A stretch of DNA of 64,000 nt from CAYVMD01 sp964452465 (GTDB lineage: Bacteria; Armatimonadota; JACIXR01), in assembly GCA_964452465.1 (NCBI GenBank), contig CAYVMD010000005.1:1-64000 (forward strand). The letters are read 5' to 3'. The first letter of the stretch is position 1. Each line of letters opens with the position of its first letter. Below the pieces are notes generated by a model that ran no database searches, had not been told where the DNA came from, and saw only the letters and a list, made by a program, of their open reading frames with translations. Below, one piece after another: positions 1 to 7,814 of the stretch. A program made the position numbers and the translations under genes.

Positions 1-527
1 ACCGCCTCCATTCTCCTCACTCGCTCCTCCTTTTGGAGGAGGGAGGGGAGGATTTCGGAGTTGGAGAGGAAGTCAACCTCTATAAGGATGGCGGGTACCC
101 CCAAGCCCGAGGCTATCCTGAGGACGCAGAACCCCCGTTGGTAGCGTTGGGTATCCGCCTTCACGCCTCGAGAGGGGCAGATCTTCCTCAATTTCCCCTC
201 AACCGCTCTTGCGAGGTTGGCGCTGGGGGAATGAGGAGGATGCCACCAGACCTCGCACCCCTGAGCGGGAGAGGCACCCGCATTGAAATGGAGGGAGACG
301 AAGGCGTCATAACCTTTCGCCATTCTTCCTCGCACTGGAAGGGAGACGAAATCATCTCCCCAGCGAGTGAGGGAGACGGAATATCCCATTTGTTCAAGGA
401 GATATTTGAGGGTGCGAGAGAAGTCAAAGGCGAGGTCTTTCTCCCTTACCGTTCTGTCAGGGAGTTTGCCTACAGCACCGGGGTCTTTTCCTCCGTGCCC
501 TGGGTCGATGAGGATTTTCTTAGGCAC
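1..527 (-). CDS. N-acetylmuramoyl-L-alanine amidase (phage endolysin), partial at C-terminus
   Basis: Amidase_3 family zinc enzyme that cleaves the bond between MurNAc and the stem peptide; here probably the lysis enzyme. About 175 residues are in the window and the reading frame runs off the left edge without a stop. The start is GTG, overlapping the end of the upstream gene by 8 bases with AAGGTGAT just before it. Visible motifs: IDPGHGG with zinc ligand His11, Glu29 in VREKDL, His80 in SLHFNA, and catalytic Glu150 in LIEVDFLSN. All four expected active-site residues are therefore present and the enzyme looks functional. No signal peptide or membrane segment, so release would need a holin. 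The 58-residue membrane protein at 6202-6378 is one candidate, but it lies far away. Confidence 0.88.
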   Translation of the reverse strand, partial: MPKKILIDPGHGGKDPGAVGKLPDRTVREKDLAFDFSRTLKYLLEQMGYSVSLTRWGDDFVSLPVRGRMAKGYDAFVSLHFNAGASPAQGCEVWWHPPHSPSANLARAVEGKLRKICPSRGVKADTQRYQRGFCVLRIASGLGVPAILIEVDFLSNSEILPSLLQKEERVRRMEA

Positions 528-1062
528 CTCTGATCACCTTCCTTATATATGCCTGAAATCTCTGCCTTATCCTCTGGATATCCTCGGGCTGGAAGAGGAG
601 GAAGGGACGGGCGGGGATGTTCTTTTTGGGCGAGCCATACTGGTGGGTGGCGGCGTATTTGATGTTGGTTCCCATCACGAGGCGGGTGGGACCGAGGCGG
701 CGGATGTAGCCTTCGCCTTTGCCCGTGACGGAGGCTCGGAGGGTGCCTGTATCCACGAGTATCATACCGCCCTTCGCCAGCACTGCCTCTCTCATTCTTT
801 CCCTTCCTTTCCCACCTCGTTTCAGGCGTCGATAGGTGGCTCCCCGATGGCGGTATAGCCTGCCAAGGAGCACCTTCCTTGGGTCTTTCCACGGTGCCCA
901 CCTCTGGGGACGCCCTTGAGCGCGGAAGTTCTCATCTATGCTTCTCTGCATTATGACCTCTGCCTCTTGGAGGGGTTCAGTGAAGTCCAAAAGGCGATGG
1001 CGGATATTCTGCAGTTTCTTTCTCACCGTCTCCTTTAAGCCCAGGGAAATTACCACTGGCAT
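520..1062 (-). CDS. Phage virion morphogenesis protein (Mu gpG-like)
   Basis: 180 residues, basic. The C-terminal stretch YAATHQYGSPKKNIPARPFL is the typical signature of the phage virion morphogenesis / tail completion family (Mu gpG, P2 gpS): a hydrophobic run ending in H-x-x-G, then N-I-P-A-R-P-F-L. In Mu-type phages this protein is needed to make joinable heads or tails. It sits 2 bases after the Ig-domain gene and overlaps the endolysin start. The central GTLRAS motif is also usual for the family. Confident at family level; whether it acts in head completion or tail completion here is open. Confidence 0.8.
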   Translation of the reverse strand: MPVVISLGLKETVRKKLQNIRHRLLDFTEPLQEAEVIMQRSIDENFRAQGRPQRWAPWKDPRKVLLGRLYRHRGATYRRLKRGGKGRERMREAVLAKGGMILVDTGTLRASVTGKGEGYIRRLGPTRLVMGTNIKYAATHQYGSPKKNIPARPFLLFQPEDIQRIRQRFQAYIRKVIRGA

Positions 1063-1063
1063 T

Positions 1064-2608
1064 TTATGTCAGCCCCCAGAGGATGAAGTGGAATGTTGAG
1101 GAGTAGGGGAGGGCAAAGGCGAGATGGAGGAGGAAATAGGAGGAGGTGAGTTCTTCAAGGGAGAAGGCACAGGGGATTTTGCTTTCCAAAGTGCCGATGA
1201 TTTTGTAGGAGGTGGGGAGACCCGAGGGTAGGTTGACTTTGACATCCTTGATGTTGGCGGGGATGGAAACGGAGCCTACATAGACCTTCCCAGTGAAGTT
1301 CTCAATAGTTTGTTCGTTATTGTTCCAATCTGTTGAGGAGATGACGGCTCCCGAGACGGCTCTGATGAGGGATATCTTTTGGGAGGAGACGGTAGGGGAG
1401 ACCTCTGTGTAGGTTGTGGCTTGAGGGGTGGCGGTGACCTCTTGGGATTGGGCAAGGATGGCGTTGTTCACATCCTCGGCGTAGATTGTGGCGTAGTAGG
1501 TGACGCCATTGGTGAGACCTGTGAGAATATAGGAAGTCTGGTTGACATCTGTGAAGGTTAGGTTGGCTATGTTGGAGCCTCCCGAGGAGGTTCCCACTTT
1601 GAGGCGGTAGTGATTGAAGTTGGCTCCCTCGTATTTAGACCAGTTGTAGGTGATTTGGGCGGAGCCTGGGGTAGCGGTAAGGGAAAGGGTTCCTGTTCCC
1701 GAGACGGTGACGGTTATCTGGGAGGATTGGGAGGGGGCGAAGGAGCCGGGGGCTCCATCGTAGATGGCTTGGAAGGTGTAAGAGCCTTGCTGGAGGGTTT
1801 GGTAGAAGTAGGCAACGCCTTGGTTATCCGGTGTTGCAGTGGCGACTTCCGTTCCTCCTCGTAGGAGGCGGATGGAGGCGGAGGGGATGGCGGCGCCTGC
1901 AGATGTCTTGAGGACGGCTTGAAGTTGGAATTGAACACCTGCATTGACGGAGGAGGGGGCGGTTAGGGTAAGTGTGGAACTGGTGCCATACCACTTGACT
2001 GCTACCCAATCGGAGGTAGCAGGGGCATAGGTAGCATCGCCGTCGAAGTAGGCTCTTATCTGAGTGTTGTATTTAGCACCCCAAAGGGAAGGGGTAATCT
2101 GGACTGTAGCCTTGCCATAGGTATCGGTTGTGGCAGTTGTGGAGAAGTATTGAGTGGTTTTCGTGCTGTCGTAGACTTTGAAGGTGATGGTTTTGCCACT
2201 GAGGGCAGTGCCTCCGCTTGTGAGGGTGGCGGTGAGGGTGACAACTCCTTCTGATGGTGGGTCGTGGATGCATTGGGTTGGGTTGGCGGTGAGGGAGAGG
2301 GAGGTTGCGGTGCCTCCAACGGTGACGGTGATTTGAGGGGATTGGTCGACAATGGTGCCGTCGATATAACAATCAACAGCGTAGTATTTGAAGGAGCCTG
2401 CGGCGGTCTTGGTGATATTGATGGTTTGAGGAGTAGAGGTGCCGAGGGTTTGCCAAGTTTGGATGGCGGTCCAGGTGGCACCGCCGTCGGCACTTTCGTA
2501 GAGGGTGACATGGTGATGGAAGTAGCCACCAGCAGGAGGGGAGACGGTGATTGTATAGGCTTGGTTTACTGCTGGGTTGTAATTGCTGGAGGTTATGCTC
2601 AGAGCCAT
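1064..2608 (-). CDS. Ig-like / fibronectin III repeat phage tail or surface protein
   Basis: 514 residues rich in Thr, Ser, Gly and Ala with strong beta character. It starts with a small beta domain (about 1-95), followed by two bacterial Ig-like (Big_3-type) repeats (about 97-205 and 212-305) and a fibronectin type III domain (about 312-395, with the NGVTYYATIYAED motif). The last 120 residues are unrelated. No signal peptide. Position directly after the tape measure suggests a distal tail or tail-surface protein, where Ig-like domains usually serve weak attachment to carbohydrate. The role is inferred from domains and position only; no receptor-binding domain can be named. Confidence 0.65.
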   Translation of the reverse strand: MALSITSSNYNPAVNQAYTITVSPPAGGYFHHHVTLYESADGGATWTAIQTWQTLGTSTPQTINITKTAAGSFKYYAVDCYIDGTIVDQSPQITVTVGGTATSLSLTANPTQCIHDPPSEGVVTLTATLTSGGTALSGKTITFKVYDSTKTTQYFSTTATTDTYGKATVQITPSLWGAKYNTQIRAYFDGDATYAPATSDWVAVKWYGTSSTLTLTAPSSVNAGVQFQLQAVLKTSAGAAIPSASIRLLRGGTEVATATPDNQGVAYFYQTLQQGSYTFQAIYDGAPGSFAPSQSSQITVTVSGTGTLSLTATPGSAQITYNWSKYEGANFNHYRLKVGTSSGGSNIANLTFTDVNQTSYILTGLTNGVTYYATIYAEDVNNAILAQSQEVTATPQATTYTEVSPTVSSQKISLIRAVSGAVISSTDWNNNEQTIENFTGKVYVGSVSIPANIKDVKVNLPSGLPTSYKIIGTLESKIPCAFSLEELTSSYFLLHLAFALPYSSTFHFILWGLT

Positions 2609-2612
2609 CTAA

Positions 2613-4010
2613 CTATGCACCTCCGAATTGTGCCTGCAGGTTTCTCATCATCTGTTCATCCTGCCACCCAGCAGGGAGGATATCGCCCCGCACCACCACA
2701 GGGGCGGTGAAGCCTCCATAAAAGGTAGGGGCAAAAGCAGGGCGAGGTGGAAGTCCCCATATGCGTCTTCTTCGTTCTTCAGGCGTCATCTGTGCCAGCC
2801 TCTCCTGCCACGCGCCCACTTCCGCTTGGGCGCGGGCGAAGGGTCCAAGTTCCCGAGCCAGCCCAAGTCGAAAGCCCAGATATGCGGCGCCCGCGGTGCC
2901 CAGCAGAGCCAGGGCATATGGATTTGTGAGGATACCTCCCCACATGAATTTTCCCAGCCCACCGAGGACGGCACCAGCACCACCGAGGACTTTTCCGGCT
3001 ATGCCTCCTATGCCTCCCCCTATCCCTGCTGTTGCGGCGGCGGTTTGGGCGGCGGCGGCGTGCCCTGCGGCGATCGCCACAGTCCTCCACGCCATCGCCA
3101 GTGAAAGGATGGGGAGGAGTGCGGCGCCAGCGGCGGCGGCGCCAGCGATGATAGCGGAAGTAATACCCGCAAAGGAAAGTGCTATTTTTGTCAGCAGGGG
3201 ATGCTTCTCCACAAATTTCCCCACCCAGTTTACCATCCCCGTGAGGGCGACGATGATCCTCTTCGCGAGAGGATCGAAGATCTGCCCAATACTCCAGAGC
3301 ACCCGCGTAATTGCATCCCCCAAGTTCGTCCAGAGCAAGGCAGTGCTCTGTCCCATCTTTTCGGTCATCCCTGCGTATTGCCGTCCCTGTTCCATGATCT
3401 GCTTGACGACTGCTGGGGCTTTGTTCTCAACATCCTCCAACCCCTTCAGGCTGACTGTCACCATCCCCCTCGTGAGTTCCCGAATGGACTGAGTTTCGCC
3501 TCCCACTGCCCGTCCGACTGCCAAAGCGATATCCACGATGGAACGACCCGAAACCACGGCTATATCGGAAACTGTCTTCGTGAGTTCTTTGATGTCCACG
3601 CCTGATGCCTTGGCGGCGGAGGCAAGGGCTGTGACCGCTTCAACGACTTCTCCCACATCATATGAAGTGCGAGAGGCAAACTCTGTTGCCCAGCGGAATA
3701 TCTTCTTCCCCATCTGCTCCCCCAGAATGACCTCCAGCCTTTTTTGCATAGCCTCAAACTGTGCCTGCGTTGCTACCGCCTTCACGATGAGCCCCCCTAT
3801 CCCCATCGCAACTGCCCCAGTGGCGAGTGAAACCCGCCCGAGAAGACGCTGGAGGTCAGAAAATCGCCCCATCGCTTCGCCCATCGCCCGCACCTTCGCA
3901 TTCGCGGCGTCGAGAGAGGAGGCGAGGCGGGAGACATTTGCCTCCGCCTGACGGAAGGCGGGGGCGGAAACGTCTTGGGCAGAGATTTGGATGACTACTT
4001 CTTCAGCCAC
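2613..4010 (-). CDS. Tail tape measure protein
   Basis: 465 residues, GTG start, overlapping the frameshifted tail chaperone extension by 8 bases, the usual place for a tape measure gene. Residues about 20-230 are alpha-helical with the TP901-type tape measure pattern (ATEFASRTSYDVGEV, then ALASAAKASGVD and a VSDIAVVSGRS stretch). Residues about 285-380 are hydrophobic, rich in Ala and Gly, and form several predicted membrane-like helices. Tape measure length sets tail length, so at about 1.5 Å per residue this protein would predict a rather short tail near 70 nm (inference from the family rule). Confidence 0.85.
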   Translation of the reverse strand: MAEEVVIQISAQDVSAPAFRQAEANVSRLASSLDAANAKVRAMGEAMGRFSDLQRLLGRVSLATGAVAMGIGGLIVKAVATQAQFEAMQKRLEVILGEQMGKKIFRWATEFASRTSYDVGEVVEAVTALASAAKASGVDIKELTKTVSDIAVVSGRSIVDIALAVGRAVGGETQSIRELTRGMVTVSLKGLEDVENKAPAVVKQIMEQGRQYAGMTEKMGQSTALLWTNLGDAITRVLWSIGQIFDPLAKRIIVALTGMVNWVGKFVEKHPLLTKIALSFAGITSAIIAGAAAAGAALLPILSLAMAWRTVAIAAGHAAAAQTAAATAGIGGGIGGIAGKVLGGAGAVLGGLGKFMWGGILTNPYALALLGTAGAAYLGFRLGLARELGPFARAQAEVGAWQERLAQMTPEERRRRIWGLPPRPAFAPTFYGGFTAPVVVRGDILPAGWQDEQMMRNLQAQFGGA

Positions 4011-4556
4011 TTTCTCCCTCCACTTCCTCCAGTGCGACTATGATCTCCAGCATTTCGCGGGGGCTCAAGGTATGTATTTCGCTCGGGTGGCGGTGAAGAT
4101 ATGTCACGCACAGGAAAATCATGTCTCGCCACCACCTTCCGAGGGGGGTGCGAAAAAAGACTGGATTTCCTCTTTCGCTGCCTCTGTGAACCCGAGGAGG
4201 TCGAGACAGATCGCTTTCAGGCGGTATATGAGAAAGCCCGTGTGTTGAGAAAGTTCGAGGAGTTCGTGAAAGGAAAGTTGAGGTTCGATGAGGCACGCCT
4301 CCACCACAATGCAGGCTTCAGCGAGTTCGGGGGTGAGGGTGATCTTCTCCCCCGAAGGGAGGGGAAAGTCCTTTATGGGGGCAGAATAGAGACGACACTT
4401 CCTCAACATTTCCCCCACCTGCGAGGCGGAGGGGAGTTCACGAAGGCGAAAGTGTATCCTCTCCTCCTCGGGGGCTTCCGAGGGGTATGAGACCACCGCC
4501 TCGCGGAGTTGTCTTTTCTTAAGTTTCTCGAGCAATTCCTTCATGTGATGGTGCAC
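4003..4556 (-). CDS. Tail assembly chaperone, long form made by -1 frameshift (gpGT-like)
   Basis: Two overlapping frames between the tail tube and tape measure genes fit the lambda gpG/gpGT arrangement. Frame one (4556 to 4119) encodes a 145-residue short form. A -1 slip at T-TTT-TTC (4158-4152) would join its first 135 residues to 49 residues of the next frame, ending at 4003, for a product of about 184 residues. The extension contains a coding-like acidic and hydrophobic tail (PREMLEIIVALEEVEGESG), and its frame has no good start of its own. Known biology: both forms chaperone the tape measure and tube subunits. The frameshift is inferred from the heptamer and layout, not demonstrated. Confidence 0.7.
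4119..4556 (-). CDS. Tail assembly chaperone, short form (gpG-like)
   Basis: 145 residues, mostly helical, with little similarity I can name. Identification rests on position (tail tube - this gene - tape measure) and on the overlapping -1 frame extension. The first codons read M-H-H-H-M, and the second Met (MKELLEKLKKRQ) is a plausible start because the gene overlaps the end of the tube gene by 16 bases. The C-terminal Ala-Pro-Pro-Ser-Glu-Gly-Gly-Gly-Glu-Thr tail after the slippery site looks unstructured, as expected for the product of non-shifted ribosomes. Confidence 0.65.
   Translation of the reverse strand: MHHHMKELLEKLKKRQLREAVVSYPSEAPEEERIHFRLRELPSASQVGEMLRKCRLYSAPIKDFPLPSGEKITLTPELAEACIVVEACLIEPQLSFHELLELSQHTGFLIYRLKAICLDLLGFTEAAKEEIQSFFAPPSEGGGET
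4152..4158 (-). other. Slippery heptamer T TTT TTC for -1 frameshift
   Basis: On the minus strand the reading frame of the short chaperone passes TCT TTT TTC. The heptamer T-TTT-TTC fits X-XXY-YYZ exactly in that frame, and a -1 move enters the frame that continues to 4003. A run of C followed by GGAAGGTGG just downstream could form a short stimulating stem. Base positions and frames were checked by codon counting from both starts. Confidence 0.65.
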
Positions 4557-4942
4557 TCACCAATGCCTTCGAGTTCCATCTCTTGGGTGAGGATATCCTC
4601 CGCAGAGAGGGAACCTCGCCGGGGGATGGCGTTTCCCGAGAATGTCTTCGTCACGGTGCCTGTGGCCGTGGTGTATGTCACCGCGCACTGGAAGGCGAGG
4701 GGGGAAGTTTCCGAAGCGGTTTTGGCGGCAATCAAGAACTCGGGATCCGCCTCGAGGAGGGTCGTCACGCGAGCACTCCATCCCTTTCGGATGACAGCAG
4801 AAGAGCGCCAGAGGTCCTTCACTGCACTGGTGTCCGTGGTGTCACTCTCAATGGTAATCTCGGCGCGGCGAAACCGTGCCAACACATCGTATGTGCCGAC
4901 TTTGAGCAAGGTGACATCTCTACCTATAAGTCGCAATGCCAT
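4541..4942 (-). CDS. Phage tail tube (major tail) protein
   Basis: 133 residues with high beta content and the pattern of small tail tube proteins: an N-terminal strand (ALRLIGRDVTLLKVG), a central ARFRRAEITIESDTTDTSA stretch typical of tube proteins built on a beta-sandwich, and a C-terminal EMELEGIGECTIT. It lies just before the frameshifted chaperone, the standard order tube-chaperone-tape measure. No Ig-like extension. It forms the polymer tube of a non-contractile tail; there is no sheath gene nearby, which supports a siphovirus tail. Confidence 0.72.
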   Translation of the reverse strand: MALRLIGRDVTLLKVGTYDVLARFRRAEITIESDTTDTSAVKDLWRSSAVIRKGWSARVTTLLEADPEFLIAAKTASETSPLAFQCAVTYTTATGTVTKTFSGNAIPRRGSLSAEDILTQEMELEGIGECTIT

Positions 4943-4955
4943 TTATATCACCTCC

Positions 4956-5369
4956 TTAATGGATGACAGCCACCTCGCACACCACAAGGGTATGGAGGAG
5001 GCTTTCGGGATTTTGAAAGGAAAAGCCCCGAAAGAAGACGATGCCTTCTCCGAGGCGTTTGTGATCGAGGAATTCGTATATAGCACTCGCATATTGAAAA
5101 CCTTTCGTGAATGTTTTTTGTCTCTCCTCCCGAAGGAGGAGAGAGAGGGAAAATATGCTTTCCCACTTCGTCACCGAAACAGTGGAAAACTCCCCCGAGG
5201 GTGCTGAGCGTGTGTGGTTCACCGCGAGGGCAGGCGTGACATCCTTTTGCGAAAGTTCCTGTGCCCTCACGAACTTCTTCACCACCGGGAGCCCCTTCCC
5301 CTGTAGGAAGGTGTTCAGGTTCGTCGATATCTCGTTCCAGAGCGCGTCGTATGCTTCTTGGAAGGTCAT
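4956..5369 (-). CDS. Phage head-tail joining / tail terminator-like protein
   Basis: 137 residues, mixed alpha/beta, overlapping the upstream connector gene by 4 bases. No motif I can name with certainty. Position between the DUF1320-type connector and the tail tube protein is where a neck or tail-terminator protein (lambda gpU, Mu gp37-like) is expected. A helix at the start (FQEAYDALWNEISTNL) and a tryptophan-containing strand (VTKWESIFSLSLLLREE) fit tail terminators, but this is inference from order. Confidence 0.5.
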   Translation of the reverse strand: MTFQEAYDALWNEISTNLNTFLQGKGLPVVKKFVRAQELSQKDVTPALAVNHTRSAPSGEFSTVSVTKWESIFSLSLLLREERQKTFTKGFQYASAIYEFLDHKRLGEGIVFFRGFSFQNPESLLHTLVVCEVAVIH

Positions 5370-5779
5370 CTTTTCCTCCTACGAAGCAGGGGGTCGATGT
5401 AGTCGGAGATTTCAGATTTCTCTTCCCCTGCGTCCACTACATAGCGGTTTAAGCCTCGGATGGTTAATTGACCGCTCTCTATCTTTTCCAACTTCTCCTC
5501 TACCTCCTCCCCCAGTTCCCTTACCCAAGCCTCTTCTGCCTCTGTAAGGGATACCCTGCGTCCTCTCATAAGGAGAAAGGCGGCGTATTGGGCGATGAGG
5601 CTCTTGAGACCTGGGGGAGGAGTGGCGGTATCATCGGGGAGGTCGAAGTAAGGGGCAAGCCTATCCTTTATCCTTGCCTCGGCGTTCTGTATGGCGGCGT
5701 TTATCTGCTCCAGGGTGAAGCCATAGGCGTCCCAATCGTGTATGAAGCCCTTGATGTCTGTGTCAGTTATCCAAGCCAT
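5366..5779 (-). CDS. Head-tail connector, DUF1320 / Mu gp36-like
   Basis: 137 residues. The N-terminus (ITDTDIKGFIHDWDAYG) followed by helices with an AAIQNAEARIKDRL segment, and then a long amphipathic helix (about 75-105), fits the DUF1320 family (Mu gp36), thought to be an adaptor at the head-tail joint. ATG start directly follows the stop of the upstream small gene. Forms part of the portal-to-tail interface by analogy with gp15/gp6-type adaptors. Confidence 0.68.
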   Translation of the reverse strand: MAWITDTDIKGFIHDWDAYGFTLEQINAAIQNAEARIKDRLAPYFDLPDDTATPPPGLKSLIAQYAAFLLMRGRRVSLTEAEEAWVRELGEEVEEKLEKIESGQLTIRGLNRYVVDAGEEKSEISDYIDPLLRRRKR

Positions 5780-5932
5780 TTATCTCTTCCCTTTCTCCTC
5801 CTTCGCTTCTATGGGTTCTACTACTCCCAAGGCGATGAGGGCTTTGGCTTCCTCATCGGGGAGTTCTAATTCGCTACCTGTGGGGATTAGTTCTGCTCCC
5901 CTTGTGAGGACGCCTTTTGTCTTGACCTTCAT
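5780..5932 (-). CDS. Small phage protein, paralogue of the 6053-6205 product
   Basis: 50 residues: begins M-K-V-K-T-K-G-V, has a Gly-x-x-Leu-x-Leu-Pro-Asp core (SELELPDEEAKALIALG), then VVEPIE and a charged tail of E and K. Preceded by a good Shine-Dalgarno, GGAGGTGA, 6 bases before the ATG. The stop abuts the next gene's ATG. Its plan (basic strand, LPD-x2-A-x2-LI-x2-G, E-rich tail) is the same as that of the gene two places upstream, suggesting tandem duplication. Function unknown; similar short proteins occur between capsid and connector genes in many phages. Confidence 0.72.
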   Translation of the reverse strand: MKVKTKGVLTRGAELIPTGSELELPDEEAKALIALGVVEPIEAKEEKGKR

Positions 5933-6056
5933 TTTGCTCACCTCCGTAGGTTATCTTGAGGGGCACGGAAGGAGTGGAGACGAATATTTTGTTTGTCCCC
6001 TCTACATCCACGAAGACCTCCTGCCAGTGCCCATGCTCAAAGACGAGTTTCTTCAC
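5874..6056 (-). CDS. Small phage protein, unknown
   Basis: 60 residues, GTG start coupled to the upstream stop by a GTGA overlap. The first 40 residues (KKLVFEHGHWQEVFVDVEG, then IFVSTPSVPLKITYGG) look like a beta-rich domain. The last 20 overlap the Shine-Dalgarno and the start of the following gene and are highly basic, so only the first part may be under selection for its own sequence. Function unknown. It separates the two paralogous small genes. Confidence 0.55.
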   Translation of the reverse strand: MKKLVFEHGHWQEVFVDVEGTNKIFVSTPSVPLKITYGGEQNEGQDKRRPHKGSRTNPHR

Positions 6057-6205
6057 TTCTTTTCCTCCTTTGAGGGGACATCCACCTTCTCGGCTATGCC
6101 TTTTTCGATGAGGTCTTGGGCGAGGATATCAGGGAGGTCGAGGATTTCGCCTTCCTTTACATCCACCCTACCGAGGACATAGTCTTTCTTGAAGCGGACT
6201 TTCAC
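6053..6205 (-). CDS. Small phage protein, LPD-motif paralogue
   Basis: 50 residues, GTG start inside the stop of the upstream membrane protein gene (GTGA overlap), with AGAGGTGATG as ribosome site. The sequence runs VKVRFKKDYVLGRVDVKEG, then ILDLPDILAQDLIEKG and a charged E/K tail. The LPD-x2-A-x2-LI-x2-G core matches the 5780-5932 product. Overlapping start and stop codons on both sides make it part of a tightly coupled series. Function unknown. Confidence 0.7.
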   Translation of the reverse strand: MKVRFKKDYVLGRVDVKEGEILDLPDILAQDLIEKGIAEKVDVPSKEEKK

Positions 6206-6378
6206 CTCACATCACCTCTCTTTGCCTTGCGGATTATGAATATGCCTGTGATTATGCCCGCCAGCCAAAGGAAAATGCCAAGGGGACCGAAAAGGAGGAT
6301 GGAGAGGAAGTAGGTTATGCCAAGTCCTACGATACCGAGGCAGAAGAGGATGGCGGCTTTGAGATATTCAAGGTTCAT
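6202..6378 (-). CDS. Small membrane protein (holin candidate or membrane-associated phage protein)
   Basis: 58 residues with two hydrophobic segments (about 6-30 and 32-50) split by a Gly-Pro turn, and a basic C-terminus (RKAKRGDVR). ATG overlaps the upstream stop (ATGA) and is preceded by an excellent AAGGAGG. Size and topology fit class II holins, but it lies in the head gene block rather than beside the endolysin, so the role is uncertain. Confidence 0.6.
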   Translation of the reverse strand: MNLEYLKAAILFCLGIVGLGITYFLSILLFGPLGIFLWLAGIITGIFIIRKAKRGDVR

Positions 6379-6707
6379 GCTGGCACCTCCTTGGGGCGGA
6401 CTTGACGGACAAATCCCCTTTTGAGTTTGCCTACCCCAACCTCGTCATCATCCATCATCTCAAGGAGGACATCGGTTATCCCCTCCAAAATCCAAGCGTG
6501 TAGTTGGGGATTGAGGTCTTCCTCCTCCACGAAGCCAAACATCTTGTATTGCCTTTCTATGTAGTTGCCCCAAGTATCCATTGCCAAGGAGTGGAGTTTC
6601 TCTTGGGGGACGGTTTTGAAGACGAAATGATATATCCCCCACAGGGTTTTTGCACCCTGCTTGAGAGCCTTCCTAATCGCTTTTTTGACTTCTTCCCTTG
6701 CGGTCAT
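6375..6707 (-). CDS. Phage protein of unknown function
   Basis: 110 residues from the ATG at 6707, chosen because GGAGGG lies 8 bases before it; a longer reading from 6764 would run through an inverted repeat. Helical and charged: a basic N-terminal helix (REEVKKAIRKALKQGAK), an aromatic middle (LWGIYHFVFKTV, MDTWGNYIERQYKMFGF) and an acidic segment (EMMDDDEVGVG). First gene after the major capsid gene. No family recognised. Confidence 0.6.
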   Translation of the reverse strand: MTAREEVKKAIRKALKQGAKTLWGIYHFVFKTVPQEKLHSLAMDTWGNYIERQYKMFGFVEEEDLNPQLHAWILEGITDVLLEMMDDDEVGVGKLKRGFVRQVRPKEVPA

Positions 6708-6733
6708 CTTGGTTCCCTCCAAAGTGCACCTCC

Positions 6734-6767
6734 CTCGTGAGGGGAAGGGAAGCCTCCCCCTCACGAG
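6734..6767 (-). repeat. Inverted repeat after the major capsid gene
   Basis: CTCGTGAGGGG (6734-6744) and CCCCTCACGAG (6757-6767) form a perfect 11-bp stem with a 12-base loop between the capsid stop and the next gene. There is no T tract on the minus strand side, so a classical terminator is unlikely. An mRNA-stabilising or processing stem that lets the capsid message accumulate above the downstream genes is the simplest reading. Confidence 0.55.
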
Positions 6768-6801
6768 TTTGGCGAACGCCTGTTAGTTTCCTTTCTCAGC
6801 G

Positions 6802-7791
6802 TTAGGCTACCGTGGCGATGACTATCCAGTTGGGGTGATAGATGACGGGGAGACCATACTCTCCCACTATCACCCATATGCCCGCTGGGTCATCCACTGG
6901 GCTGGTGAAGACGAACCTTCCCGGCTTGTTCTGATTGTAGAGGGAAGGTGCCTGCCTGAAGCCTCCGAGATTGTCGCCTGTATCGCCCAACGCCAAGAGG
7001 ATGAATTTGCCATCGGGAACGAATTTGGCTGTGGTGGTGCCATCAAGGTCGGTGTAGCGTCCGTCGTAGACATAGATCTTCTCCAGTCCTACGAGGGTGG
7101 CGATGACGGAGGGGTCGGTGGGATTGACGATGTTGCCTGTGAGGAGAGCGCGGATGGCGGCATTCCTCATCATATAGGCGTAGACGGTGGAGTTGCAGAG
7201 CCCGATGATGCGAGTGCCTCCATTCTGGGCGATTATCTCCCTCCAGGCGAGGATGTTGCCCACTATATCAGCGTTTGCTACATCGCTCCAAAGGGGAGAG
7301 GCGGTGGGTTTGTTATTTGCTGGCACACCGTAGTCAACAGAGAAGGAGTAGCCTCCCGCTTCGGTGTAGGAGATGGCTCCTGTGGTGAGTGCCTGCATTA
7401 TGAGCCATTCCTTCTCTACATCCACCTGACGGGAGAGCCTTGCCACAGCCTCCGCTACCTGCTTCTCCGCCTGTGCTCCCTGTGTTCCGGGGACACGGAG
7501 GTATTCAAGTATGCTTTCCGTGAGGAGGGTCTTGGCTTTGATGAAGGCGGAGGGGGCGGTCTTTACCGTTTGGGGAACGAAGGGGACGACCCTTGCTTCC
7601 CCATCACGAGGGACGAGACCTGCCCTCTGACGCCCTCTATCCAAGACCTCCCAGATGAAGGTATCGGTGAAGTCGGGCTCGTCGGGTAGGATTTCGCTCC
7701 CGATGAAGCGAGGCTTGGGCAGGGCTTCAACTACCTTCTGGAGGACCTGCGGTCTGAGTTGCGGATAATCCTGTATGGTGACTATGGACAT
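6802..7791 (-). CDS. Major capsid protein (phage capsid E family)
   Basis: 329 residues. Matches the capsid E / lambda gpE-like pattern: an N-terminal helix region, a central KAKTLLTESILEYLRVPGTQG, an ARLSRQVDVEKEWLIMQAL stretch, and a C-terminal half with AWREIIAQNGG, VYAYMMRNAAIRALL and a closing EYGLPVIYHPNWIVIATVA strand. A strong AAAGGAGGTG ribosome site precedes it. It follows a decoration protein and precedes the connector block, as usual. Forms the HK97-fold icosahedral shell. Confidence 0.85.
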   Translation of the reverse strand: MSIVTIQDYPQLRPQVLQKVVEALPKPRFIGSEILPDEPDFTDTFIWEVLDRGRQRAGLVPRDGEARVVPFVPQTVKTAPSAFIKAKTLLTESILEYLRVPGTQGAQAEKQVAEAVARLSRQVDVEKEWLIMQALTTGAISYTEAGGYSFSVDYGVPANNKPTASPLWSDVANADIVGNILAWREIIAQNGGTRIIGLCNSTVYAYMMRNAAIRALLTGNIVNPTDPSVIATLVGLEKIYVYDGRYTDLDGTTTAKFVPDGKFILLALGDTGDNLGGFRQAPSLYNQNKPGRFVFTSPVDDPAGIWVIVGEYGLPVIYHPNWIVIATVA

Positions 7792-7814
7792 CTAATTTTC
7801 ACCTCCTTTCAAGA

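Noticed and set aside
33..533. Plus-strand frame of 166 codons over the left edge
   Set aside because: It is antisense to the amidase endolysin, whose active-site motifs are clear on the minus strand.
4159..4296. N-terminal part of the minus-strand frame ending at 4003 as a separate gene
   Set aside because: The part upstream of the slippery site is out-of-frame chaperone sequence without a ribosome site; only the part after the slip looks coding.
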